Source of the DNA: Astrocystis sublimbata
Lineage: Eukaryota; Ascomycota; Sordariomycetes; Xylariales; Xylariaceae
NCBI GenBank assembly: GCA_022453515.1
Contig: JAJNNY010000003.1
Coordinates: 930,001 to 994,000, forward strand
Direction: 5' to 3'
DNA length: 64,000 bases
Numbering within the stretch: the first letter of the stretch is position 1; every line of letters begins with the position of its first letter. Shown here piece by piece: positions 10,942-21,606 of the stretch. The translations under genes were made by a program, and so were the position numbers. The notes under the pieces were generated by a model, which made no database searches, had not been told where the DNA came from, and saw nothing but the letters and a program-made list of their open reading frames with translations.

Positions 10942-12746
10942 TATGACTCCATAGGTGATGAGATGACAACATTGAATGCAGGGTCTGAGTTAGGATATCT
11001 TCATAACCTGGCGGGCCTGGCCCTGGGAATGCGTGGAAAGTGTCAGCTGCGCAAGCATCCATGCAAGGGCCCTAGGCTCACTGTATGGATGTTCATTTCA
11101 TTTCATGTTTGCTAAACCCCCATCGACGGATCCCTTGACGGCTTACGTCATGCGCGTATTTTGGTATGTGTCCCTCCATATGTTGTTGTACCTGTAGCGA
11201 ACAACTTAGGTGCTCTGAATGGTGAATATGACGTTTTGCTTGCTGCTTGCTGCTGGATGCCGCCACTCCGGAAAGTTAATCTTTATTTATACCACGTTCT
11301 CAATTGTGGATAGCTGAATACCTACATGTAGGTATCTAGAAGGCACACAGCCCCAAAAAGTAGAACTAAAACAAAAACAAAAAACCTGAAATCTCCACGT
11401 ATAGAGTGACTGTGTAGGTACCCGTCGGGTAGCTTCATAACTGTAATTCTATGCATTTGCGGCTGATATCTAGTGCCTTGTTGACAGTGACCCAACAAAG
11501 GATTTTTCGTGTTCTGCACAACTGACTCTGGTATTAGTCGTGTTTTTTTTGTATCTTAGGAAGAATCTTCGCACAGGTACGTTGCCTAGCAGGACAATGA
11601 ACAAATAGGTGCTCATGTAGGTAGGCACCTGGACACAGGCATTGCTTAACACGAGACCCAGCTGAGGCCATGTGAAAGTTTAAATCTGACCAAAACATTC
11701 CATCTAACACCAAAAATGATATAATGTGCTCTCAATGGCATTAAATGCATCTACCTCATGTACCTTTCAGGGCAAGTCTACATTATTCACCATTGACCAC
11801 AGGGTCCTACTCGGGGTACCTATGTACTTATCTCGCCGACAGTGTTCTGGCCAGCTGCTGGGGCGTCAGAGGAATAAGGGACGATCCCTTGGGTAGCTGT
11901 CGCTATACCTATCTCGCTCTAGTGCTGTCAAATCTTTCTTTTTAGGTAATGGCTTCAGGTACTTGCTTGAATCCCAGGGTCCCTCCAGCCGCTGATGTAC
12001 TGTACATCAGATTGCAAAGGGGAGGGGAGGGGGGCAGTGATATCGATTTGGCATTTGCCCACCCTGCCCACCCTGCCCGCACCACATCCTTTGCCCTCCA
12101 GGTCCTGCACCCTTTGGCAACCCCGCCTCCTCGCTGCCCAGGTGCCCTGTCCCTTAGAGTCGCTGTACCTTCACCACTCACGAGTGATCACACCCATTTG
12201 CATTGGACCGTCCCATCTACCACAGTAGTCCAGCCCAGCCCAGTCCAATCCTGCCTGCCTGTCTGCCTGCCTACTCTCCGCCGTCACCCCAGAAGACTTC
12301 TCGTCTACTCTTGTCCCTCTCTGCCTAAACACTGACAAGCGAGCAAGAACGAACGGCCAAGAGCAACAACAGCAACAGCAACAGCTACGGCATCAACAAT
12401 TGCTGTCTGTCTGTTTGGTCGGGTTCTGTTCCCTTCCAGCACCGACGATCCCCGTGCTGGGCCAGATTCTTAGGTTAGGTCCTGGTTCCGGTCCTAATCC
12501 TGCTAGTGTTGTGCAGTAGTCGGTTGACTGTGACCGACCCCGTTCTTTGGTGTGCAGTGTGCACCCGCCGCACCCTGCTTTCTTCACTCCAACCTTCAAC
12601 AACAACCCCTACGCTTACTTTTCTCTGCCCTTGGTTTGTCTATCGTGCCATTCTCCAGTGCCCTCTTCTCTCCCCGGACAGACGATATAGCTGCTTGAAT
12701 AACCCCGCCACGCGTTTTTGCACCGCGACGTACCCAACGACATATC

Positions 12747-12770
12747 CCGCCGCCACCGCCGCCGCCGCCG
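12747..12770. repeat. CCG microsatellite in PP2C leader
   Basis: A short imperfect (CCG)n run about 100 bases upstream of the PP2C start codon, within the probable 5' untranslated leader. Confidence 0.6.
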
Positions 12771-12864
12771 ACTCCTCTGCCCCTCCCTTCTGCCCGTCGA
12801 AACCCCCCATCTCGGCTCATCACCACTTGAACCATCATCCCCGAATCCAACGTCTTCTGTTGCC

Positions 12865-14730
12865 ATGGGCCAAACCCTTTCAGAGCCCGTTGTCGAGAAG
12901 GTAAACTATTTGCATTCTGCACCTCTCTGCGTCATTTGCGCTGCTTCCGTGTCCTGCCATGGACTCTGTTAACTGCGCGCGTGCCTGATGACCTCATTCC
13001 GTCCCCTTCCAGATAGAGGACTGTCCTGCCACGCCTCGTCGCACCGGGTCGCCATCCTCTGCCTGACCCGTCACTGACCTGCTTCTCATCAATTAGACAT
13101 CGGACAAGGGTGAGGATGACCGGCTGCTGTTCGGCGTCTCTGCCATGCAGGGATGGCGCATCAGCATGGAGGATGCCCACATCACCAAGCTAGATCTTCT
13201 GACACCCCAAGGCGACGAAGCAAAGATACATCCCTCGCGATTGTCCTTCTTCGGTGTTTTTGATGGCCATGGTGGAGACAAGGTTGCCCAGTTTGCCGGC
13301 AAGAACATAACCGATATTCTTCTAAAACAGGATACCTTCAAGCAGGCTAGCTACGAGCAATCGCTCAAGGATTGCTTCCTGGCCACCGATCGCGCCATAT
13401 TGAGTGGTACGTAACTCAGTTGACGATACAGGCGTACTCGATGCATCATCAACCCTGCTAACGTCTATCAGATCCCCAATACGAGGATGAAGTATCTGGA
13501 TGCACTGCCTGCTGTGGACTGATCAGCGCTGACAAAATCTTCATTGTTCGTGACACTGCCCATGATTGAAACCCCTGCTCTTCCGCCCCAAAACTGACCA
13601 GGTTTTCGTAGGCGAACGCCGGAGATTCAAGAACTGTCCTGGGAGTCAAGGGCCGCGCCAAACCCCTCTCTTTTGACCACAAGCCACAGAACGAAGGTTG
13701 GTTCTGCTCATCCAGACATATGACCATACAAATATTTACCCATCTACAGGCGAAAAGGCCCGAATCACCGCTGCTGGTGGTTTTGTCGATTTCGGCCGAG
13801 TCAATGGCAATCTTGCCCTCTCCCGAGCCATCGGTGATTTCGAATTTAAAAAGAGTGCAGAACTTGCCCCTGAGCAACAGATAGTAACTGCCTACCCCGA
13901 CGTTGTTATGCATGAGATAAGTGATGATGATGAATTTTTGGTTGTTGCCTGTGATGGTGTGTTGCTTTAGATCCGATCCATCTTCCTTTGTGTGCAGGAC
14001 TAATACAATGCAGGTATCTGGGACTGCCAGTCATCACAAGCTGTCGTTGAGTTTGTACGTCGAGGCATTGCCGCAAAACAAGAGCTAGACAAGATTTGCG
14101 AAAATATGATGGATAACTGCTTAGCCTCAAACTCGGAAACCGGTGGCGTTGGATGCGACAACATGACCATGGTCATTGTGGGGTTCCTCAGAGGCAAGAC
14201 CAAGGAACAGTGGTATGACGAGGTTGCTGGCCGTGTAGGCAAAGGCGACGGCCCGTGTGCCCCTCCCGAATACGGTATGCCATCTTAGAGCCCGGGTCTC
14301 CTGGAACGAACTGACTTGCGGTGCCTCAGCGGAATTCCGGGGACCTGGCGTTCACCACAACTACGATGACAGCGACGGCGGCTATGACGTCGACATGGAG
14401 AACAAGTCGAGAGATTTCGGTACTGGTGGGTACAAGGGCCGCATTATCTTCCTTGGAGATGGTACTGAAGTTCTTACGGACTCCGATGACGCCGAAATGT
14501 TCGACAACTCGGAAGAAGACAAAGATCTGGCAAGCCAGGTCTCCAAGAATGCGGCGGACGACACCGAAGCCCCGCCCCGAGCCCCCTCGCCTCCTCCTCG
14601 TGGAGTGAAGAAAGAGCAAGCGACGTCCGAGGCAGCAAGCGACGGGTCCGCACCAATGGAACACGATTCTGACAAAGATTCCAAGAAAGACGCCGGGGAA
14701 GACACGAAGCCAGCGTCCGCAACTGTATAA
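12865..14730 (+). CDS. Type 2C Ser/Thr protein phosphatase (Ptc2/Ptc3 type)
   Basis: Seven exons join in frame to 457 residues: 12865-12900, 13097-13406, 13472-13545, 13612-13696, 13750-13956, 14014-14274 and 14330-14730. All introns are GT..AG. The start MGQTLSEPV is typical of the family and suggests N-terminal myristoylation (Gly2). The PP2C catalytic domain spans about residues 20-300. It shows the family motifs in order: QGWRISMEDAH, FFGVFDGHGG (metal-binding Asp68), IANAGDSR, NLALSRAIGDFEFK, VACDGIWD and GCDNMTMVIV. The remaining C-terminus is acidic and low complexity with a Pro-rich patch (PRAPSPPPR), as in fungal Ptc2/3. These manganese- or magnesium-dependent enzymes reverse MAPK (Hog1) and checkpoint kinase signalling. 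Substrates cannot be read from the sequence, so Ptc2 and Ptc3 are not distinguished; filamentous fungi usually have one orthologue. Confidence 0.93.
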
Positions 14731-15783
14731 TAGGGCTCACAAGGTTGTCGCGGTGACCCGGAGACAGGATATGATTAGAATCTCCTAAACATCACGTCAG
14801 CGCTTTGCGGGTGGAAAAAGAAAACAAAGCGCAGAGCTGGATGTTTAGACGTATCAGTGCCGGTATCGCGATGGAGTGGTGGTTTTTGCTTAGGCCGTAT
14901 GGACGATGCCGGTACAAGCGTACATGTGTCGAGGAAGCCCAGGGGTCGGCGAGAATTTTGTGAAGAGACGACGATGAGGAGAAGGTTGAGCATACAATAT
15001 CGGGATGGGCAAGCACACTTTCGAGCAAGGATACCCAGTTACACGAGAGGGACCATTCTGTAGAGAGCGTCCGAAGGTAGGTAGATAGCCCAACTTCAGC
15101 TCGCAGAACGCTGGATTTGATCACTGTCTCAGTCTCAAAAGGGAGATGGCATGAGCTTTTGACACAGTATTTCCTGTCTATCAGTTGTTGTTTAGCCGAT
15201 GTGTAGTTAGTGGAGTGTGGGACAAATGCATAATAGTAACCATCTGCGATGTAGGTGTCCGTGGTTGCCATGATGCCCGCTTCGTAGAAGCTCCCAATGC
15301 GCCAATCTGGGGGGACTTACTGACCATCAGGCCATCAGGTCTATCGATACTGGAGTACCTATTGCGATTCTGGGTGAGCCAACCACCACCAGCTGTCAGA
15401 TAGCCGCAAGTGGAAAAGAGGCCCCCTGTCAAGCCGGTCGCGCCAGGTGGTTGGTTGTCTGTGCTCCTGCGGGGCCGAAGTATACCGATCTCCCGATGGG
15501 GTTAGATGCACCTGGCAGAGTGCGAAGAAAATAAGTCTTGCCATCTCGCCGAGCTCGCCCTGCTCCGTCAGGTAGAAAAAAATATAATTATAAGAAACGA
15601 TCCACTTTATGGCGGACAACTAGCCAGTCGACTAACACAAGGACTAGCAGAAGTTCTGATCACCCTTGAGCCATGTGGAATAGTTGAAGCACTCTGCGCG
15701 CCTGCAAGCGCTTCGCATGAGCAACGAGCAATACGGTGCCATCCAAAGACTCACAGTTGAGTGGCATGCCAAAGTCATAGCCC
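14731..15783. other. Intergenic, no gene seen
   Basis: About 1 kb between the PP2C stop and the PPR-like gene. Frames on both strands overlap and show no domain. An in-frame TAG at 15778-15780 fixes the upstream limit of the next gene. Confidence 0.5.
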
Positions 15784-18045
15784 ATGCCCCTGGGAGTCAG
15801 ATCGCCATGGAGAGCTCGGTCTGGCGTCGGTCTTGTCCAAAGGCTCTCCTTGGTTCCCAGGGCGTCCCTGAACTTGCTTTCTGCACGCCGCCTCCTCCCA
15901 GCGCCGCGATGTTGGCTCTCCTCGGCCCAGCCCTCGGCCCAGCCCTCGGCCCAGTCCCCTCCCACAGAGTTGCGCGACCCGGCAGAGCAGCTTGAGCGTT
16001 CCGTCGCTCGAACAACCCTCACCTCCCCATCCCCCACATCGCCGCTGCTCAAGCGACGTCCTCTCAGACGCTTGATAAAGAAGCAGACGCCCCCATCTTA
16101 CGACAGCGTTCTGGTCAAGCAACCGATCCGTCATCGAGACCGACTCGCATCTCGAAGCAGCCTATCCAAGCATGTCAAGAGCGCAAGGAAACAGGTCGTC
16201 AACGATGTCATTCGCAATGCTCTAGACAGGCAGCCCAACGACTGGCGATCCACGCTGGACCTAATGATCCGACACACACCCAAGTTCGGCGAGATATTAG
16301 ACTTCAAAGTGGGCATCGGACGGGCAGCCGCTGCGCAGGCACGTGAGAGCTTTTCTGAGCTGGACACGAACCTCTGGCAGATCCAGCAAAAACATCAATG
16401 TAAAATTCACATCGATGTGGGACTGGAGAAAGACGAGCCTCTGATCCTCAGTCTTTCGGGCACGATTGTCTCTGTGAGGGACTCCCTCCTCGAGCTCGTC
16501 CGAGTTGTTGGCAGAGTGCTGGCTATTCGAGTCCTCGACCCGACTTTGCAACTCTCGCCCCCGGAGTTCTGGAAAGGTGGCGGCCAAGGCCAGCTACCAA
16601 TCAAGTTGCTCGGTGATGGGGACTCGGCTCCCGAGGACGACACAGTGACGGTCTATGGCCACCACACCACCGATTTCGTCAAGCTGGCTCAGCCTCGGCG
16701 GCACAAGCTGTACAAGTTGACCACGCGAGCTGATGAGATCCCCCAACCCACTGTTTGGACCAAGCTTTCTTTCGAGCAGCACGTCGCCAGGTTGGTGTTC
16801 GCGCAGGTGCCCACCCACCTGCACAAATCACTATATCTGACCGGCATGGATCACCAGTCGACTGTCGTTTCGCTTCTCACTTGGCTGTTTACCTCGGAAG
16901 ACTTGCGAGCGTATGTGTCTCTTGCTGCTTTGAAACTGGCCCTCCGATTTATCCATGCACGTGGAAGAGCATTTCGACACGCGGCCTATGCCATTTTCTA
17001 CAAGGCACAGCTGCACCATCTGCCCCTTGATGCCCAATCTTTCCAGGCTTACCTGGTCAGCACATCGAAGGATGGTGACCTTGATGGATTCAACAGCGTC
17101 TTGCGAGCAATGCTCAGGAGAGGCCATTACGTTCGAGGCGAGCATTGGACCGCCTTCCTCAGTATGATTCAGGACCCTCGAGCTAAATCATACGCCATGA
17201 GGAGAATGACGCTCAGCCATCTACATAACACGCGACCTATCCTGGAAGAGATGGGGAGGCAAAATATGTTGATGGAACTCGAACATAACGCGGGTCCCGA
17301 GATGAACATCAAGCATTTGCTACGCGCACAGAACAGGCAGTATGGCCAAACATGGTTGGATACCATCACGTTCAACAAGATGATAGACATGCTCGGCTCT
17401 CGTGGATATTCCAGCGTTTGCCACGAACTATTGGACTGTGCCGGACTCCATCAGAGGGCACGCCCTGACCAGTACACGCTCAATACGATGATGACCCACA
17501 CCAGATCAATCCAGCAGAAGATTACATTGCTATCACGATGGCCCGGATTAGAGCCAGATGGGTTCACGTACCAGTCACTATTTTCCGTGGCATGGAGACA
17601 GCGACTACCCAATATGCTCCGGGTGATTTGGCGATACGCTGCCTTTGCTGGTTTAACAAGCTCCAACATGCGCCACAGTCTTACGGTGCTGATGAAGCCT
17701 GAGCAGGAGTTGAGTAAGCAGCGGGCGTTTCTAAAGGCCTGGGAAGACGTCATCTTTGGTGGACGCGAGCTGGCTGCCAGCAAATGGCTCAATTCCGACG
17801 GCTCTCAAGGATTTGGGGCGGCGTCGCTGTTAGGGATATACGCGAAGGAAGCAAACAATATGCGGCCTTCTGTTCGACTCGAAGTCAAATTATTGGAGGC
17901 CTACGAGTTGGATATGAAGATCCATAAACTGAACAAGGAAGGAACCGAGTTCTCCCCCTCCATGAAAGAAAATCTCACGATAGACATACCTCTAGTACCG
18001 CGGGTGGTGGAGAACCCTAGCGGTGAACTCAAGTCTCGCATATGA
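15784..18045 (+). CDS. Mitochondrial pentatricopeptide-repeat-like protein
   Basis: One frame of 753 residues; the ATG is the first after an in-frame stop only two codons upstream. Residues 1-60 are Arg/Ser/Leu-rich and nearly free of acidic residues, a typical mitochondrial targeting sequence. They include a short repeat AQPSAQPSAQ encoded by a 12-bp tandem at 15921-15955. Residues about 190-250 (HQCKIHIDVG...LSGTIVSVRDSLLELVRVVG) resemble a degenerate KH RNA-binding fold. The C-terminal half (about 360-650) is made of helical hairpins in the style of pentatricopeptide repeats (for example TITFNKMIDMLGSRGYSSVCHELLD and PDQYTLNTMMTH). Such fungal proteins stabilise or activate translation of specific mitochondrial mRNAs. 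I cannot name an orthologue or target RNA. There are no introns. Confidence 0.7.
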   Translation: MPLGVRSPWRARSGVGLVQRLSLVPRASLNLLSARRLLPAPRCWLSSAQPSAQPSAQSPPTELRDPAEQLERSVARTTLTSPSPTSPLLKRRPLRRLIKKQTPPSYDSVLVKQPIRHRDRLASRSSLSKHVKSARKQVVNDVIRNALDRQPNDWRSTLDLMIRHTPKFGEILDFKVGIGRAAAAQARESFSELDTNLWQIQQKHQCKIHIDVGLEKDEPLILSLSGTIVSVRDSLLELVRVVGRVLAIRVLDPTLQLSPPEFWKGGGQGQLPIKLLGDGDSAPEDDTVTVYGHHTTDFVKLAQPRRHKLYKLTTRADEIPQPTVWTKLSFEQHVARLVFAQVPTHLHKSLYLTGMDHQSTVVSLLTWLFTSEDLRAYVSLAALKLALRFIHARGRAFRHAAYAIFYKAQLHHLPLDAQSFQAYLVSTSKDGDLDGFNSVLRAMLRRGHYVRGEHWTAFLSMIQDPRAKSYAMRRMTLSHLHNTRPILEEMGRQNMLMELEHNAGPEMNIKHLLRAQNRQYGQTWLDTITFNKMIDMLGSRGYSSVCHELLDCAGLHQRARPDQYTLNTMMTHTRSIQQKITLLSRWPGLEPDGFTYQSLFSVAWRQRLPNMLRVIWRYAAFAGLTSSNMRHSLTVLMKPEQELSKQRAFLKAWEDVIFGGRELAASKWLNSDGSQGFGAASLLGIYAKEANNMRPSVRLEVKLLEAYELDMKIHKLNKEGTEFSPSMKENLTIDIPLVPRVVENPSGELKSRI
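15921..15955 (+). repeat. 12-bp coding tandem repeat (AQPS units)
   Basis: Nearly three copies of CTCGGCCCAGCC lie inside the PPR-like gene and encode AQPS units in the presumed mitochondrial presequence. Copy number may vary between strains. Confidence 0.75.
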
Positions 18046-18719
18046 CCCATCTCAACTATACAAACACCAATCGATCAAGAGCAGAAGCAATTGTTAGAGA
18101 TGTCGTATATCGTGACGATCTCAAGTATATAAAAGGAGTTGTTATCGAAAGGGCTGTGAAATATATTGCCGGACGTACCTGCACGGAATCACCTCTATAT
18201 CCTGCTAGTGTTAGTGCTAGGTACCGGTACCTGCGGTACGGGGAATGGCGGGGTCGTTGGGCTCGGCAGTCTTCCGCAAGAGGCAGGCGCTCTGCGGAAG
18301 CGATGGATAGCGGTGGCGGATGAGGCGGATTGGGTGGACTCGAGTCCCGCCTTCGCATTGTTTTTCTGCCATGTGAGCTGCGGCAAGCTGCCCCAACAAC
18401 CCGAAGCGTCTCTTATCCCAAGGCCAGTGTCCAATGAGGTACGTACCTCAGATGTTGCTCAGTCTAAGTTGTTGCCGTAATCAGACCACCTTAGCCGAGG
18501 TAGGTAGTTCCTACCTAAGTTTAGGTACACTAGGTAATCAATCTAACCTGATAGCGGCTGCAGCTTGGTGCAGTGTAGCTCGTGTAGGTACCTAGGGAAG
18601 TACTAATCGCCCATCCATTGCCCCTCACTCGTCATATCCCATGTGTGAAGACGTACATGTACTCAATACCCAATAAGCAATGAGCAATATCTGATCTACC
18701 TCTATGCGATACATGATAC
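18046..18719. other. Intergenic, rich in TAGGTACC-type palindromes
   Basis: No gene is supported. Two palindromes are visible: AGGTACCGGTACCT at 18219-18232 and TAGGTACCTA at 18585-18594, with several half-sites between. This would contain the promoter of the DUG1 gene. Confidence 0.5.
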
Positions 18720-20455
18720 ATGATAGCATTCACCCAGATGCCCCGCACTCAGCTCACGCGACTCTCTCACCAACAGCAGCTCACGGCATCTTCCTTCCTT
18801 CTAAAGGCCTGCTCACCTCCAACACCTTCTCGAATACGCAGTCCGTTTCTTCTGTCCTCCCCCTTCCCCGCGCCCCCTACCCGTCCAAGGTATTCGATAG
18901 CGACCGTCTCTGCCCGAAGGACCTACCTCACCCCCGCCATACAAGCCCACCAAGCACGCAAGATGGCGCCTCAGCTCGACGGCTACTTTGCCGAGGTCGA
19001 CAAACTGTCAGGCCACTTCATCGACCGCCTCGCCAAAGCCGTCGCCATTCCCTCCATCTCCTCCGATGCCGCCCGTCGCCCTGATGTCGTCCGCATGGGC
19101 GAGTGGCTGGCTGCCGAGCTCAAGAACCTCGGCGCCAGCGTCGAGCTGCGCCCCCTCGGCAAGCAGCCCGACAAGCCCGAGCTTGACCTGCCCCCCGTTG
19201 TGCTCGCCCGCTACGGCAGCGACAAGAGCAAGCGCACCATCCTAGTCTACGGCCACTACGACGTCCAGCCTGCCGACAAGACCGATGGCTGGGCCACCGA
19301 GCCCTTCACACTCCAAGTCGGCGAGGACGGCCGCATGTTCGGCCGTGGCAGCACCGATGACAAGGGCCCCGTTCTTGGCTGGCTGAACGCCATCGAGGCA
19401 CACCAGAAGGCCGGCGTCGACTTCCCCGTCAACCTGCTGATGTGCTTCGAGGGCATGGAGGAGTACGGGTCCGAGGGTCTCGACGAGCTGATCGAGAAGG
19501 AGGGCAAGGGCTACTTTGCCGACGCCGATGCTGTCTGTATCAGCGACAACTACTGGCTGGGTACGGAGAAGCCCTGCCTGACATATGGTCTCCGCGGCTG
19601 CAACTACTACAGTATCGAGGTCGCGGGCCCGGGTGCCGACCTCCACAGCGGTGTTTTCGGCGGTACTGCGCAGGAGCCCATGACGGATTTGGTACGTGTA
19701 TTAGGCAGTCTCGTCGACACCAACGGCAAGATCCAGATCCCTGGCATCTACGAGCAGGTAGCGCCGGTGACGTCGGACGAGGAAGGGCTGTACGACAACA
19801 TTGCCTTCACCATGGAGACGCTGCACGAGTCGCTGGGGTCCAAGACCACCATCTTCGAGGACAAGAAGAACACGTTGATGGCGCGCTGGCGAAACCCGTC
19901 GCTCAGCGTCCACGGTATCGAGGGTGCCTTCTCCGCCCCTGGCGCCAAGACTGTCATTCCTGCGAAGGTGATCGGCAAGTTCTCCATTCGCACCGTTCCC
20001 GACATGGGCATCGAGCAGACCAACGAAGCGGTCTACGCCTACGTGAAGGAATCCTTTGCGAAGCTCAACTCGAAGAACTCGCTCAAGGTTTACGCCCAGC
20101 ACTGCGGCAAGTGGTGGGTCGCGAGCCCGAACCATTGGAACTTCCGGGCTGCCGGCAAAGCTACCGAGCGCGTATGGGGCGTCAAGCCCGACTTCACCCG
20201 CGAGGGTGGAAGGTAAAGACAAACTCCCAGTACTCTATGCTTGACAGATGACCAGATGTACTGACTATGCTTAGCATCCCGGTCACCCTGACTTTCGAGC
20301 AGGCTACCGGTAAGAACGTCCTCTTGCTGCCGATGGGTAGCTCGACGGACGGCGCGCACTCGATCAACGAGAAGCTGGATAAGCGCAACTACATTGAAGG
20401 CATAAAATTACTGGGTGCATACCTGCACTATGTCGCAGAAGAGCCACAGACATAG
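18720..20455 (+). CDS. DUG1: Cys-Gly metallodipeptidase Dug1 (M20 family)
   Basis: Two exons, 18720-20212 and 20275-20455, join in frame through AG|C. The mature-like protein starting at MAPQLDGYF (position 18963) is 476-477 residues long and collinear with fungal Dug1 and mammalian CNDP2. Metal-ligand motifs of the M20 family are visible: GHYDVQPAD (His and Asp at 98 and 100 from the MAPQ start), [19 protein letters not shown] and, in exon 2, [11 protein letters not shown]. It hydrolyses Cys-Gly dipeptide from glutathione breakdown in the cytosol, using zinc or manganese. The frame stays open 81 codons upstream to an ATG at 18720. This extension is Arg/Ser/Pro-rich with few acidic residues and looks like a mitochondrial presequence. 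The MAPQ codon has a good context (AAGATGG), so it is probably the main cytosolic start, with 18720 as an alternative. Confidence 0.93.
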
Positions 20456-21606
20456 GGTGCAAATCGATCGCTGTCTAAGGAGTTGAGCAAAGGCATACCC
20501 CGTTTCGCCACGTAAAGCCCTCCGCCTTACACCGGTCTCGACGTAAAGGGGAGATTGTCCATATGTCGACAGTGGGACATGTCATCCTAGGGTTTGGTTA
20601 GTAAAAATACCTACCTTGGCCCAAGTATGCCGTGGGTAATTTGCATTAGCGCGACCATGTTTGTGTGGAATATATACCCAAGTCAAATGACGCTAAGTCA
20701 TTTCGATATCAAGAACTTGCAACTATCTGCCACGGTTGTGACGATCAAGTTTGTACGGAAGCTAGTTAATGTTGCTACAGATTTCGAATTTGATGTCGAG
20801 TGTATCCTGGGTTCATGTTGCATACTCGTAGAGCGGTGGTAGTGTTTCCTGTGAGGTCAGATCATAGGTAGGTATCTCTTAGCTAATACATAAGTACGCT
20901 ATGGGTACTAGGTGTTCGGCTGTTTGTATGTTGTACGGGGGACCGAGCCAATGAAAATGCATATTTTGACTACAGTTACTCGAATTGGAAAACATGCAAA
21001 GCTTGGGGTTCTTGGCGATTCCACCATGCTGGTAAATGTTATAGCATGATTCCGTGCAACATATCTTCGTGTCTCATGATGGTTGTTTGCCTTCAGCCTC
21101 GAAGGTGCTCGTTGGCGCATATCGACACCGACATATTCTGTAGTGGGTTTGTGTCATTAGTCCTAGGCCAGGTGGCGATAAGCTTGAGATAGGTAGATAG
21201 GGAATCTGGGGGAGGGGTGCAAGGCCGAACAGGTTCTAGATCTACCACAAGAAGTGGGTTGGTTGGCCATTCCATCCACACCAGAAGTTCCCAAGCACGG
21301 AGAGGCTCTACCCAACGACGAAAGAGCGCCAAAAACTCGTTATTGTGTATTTGATAGATATTCATCATACGACTGCCAGTATCTGTGAAGATTTTTGTTT
21401 GACGATACTTTTTTCTCAAGCGTCCGAGACAACCGGAAAGTAACGGGCAGCTACCTATCTGAGTGACGGTGTCAAGTGACGGCATCAGCACAACATCCCA
21501 CTGTGCAACACCAACCTTATTTATTCATCGGTTAGGTATACAAACCAACTTTCGTCTGTCTACCCGAACACACTACTTCACCTCGGCCCACTTGGTCATG
21601 CACACC
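20456..21606. other. Intergenic, no gene seen
   Basis: About 1.1 kb between DUG1 and EFM6. Frames on both strands are short and unrecognisable. It contains a GGTAGGTAT half-site near 20866-20875. Confidence 0.5.

Larger units (their letters stand above)
10460..12864. other. Intergenic region and promoter/5' leader of the PP2C gene
   Basis: No supported gene. The region has a perfect 18-bp palindrome at 11318-11335 and a TTG/CTG microsatellite near 10916-10941. Towards the 3' side (12200-12860) it becomes pyrimidine-rich with CAACAG runs, as expected for the promoter and leader of a housekeeping gene. Overlapping frames on both strands there are low complexity. Confidence 0.5.

Noticed and set aside
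14321..14740. Alternative frames over the PP2C C-terminal exon
   Set aside because: Shadows of the low-complexity acidic tail, on both strands.
19242..20222. Long minus-strand and alternate plus-strand frames over DUG1
   Set aside because: Shadows produced by GC-rich codon use in the real gene.
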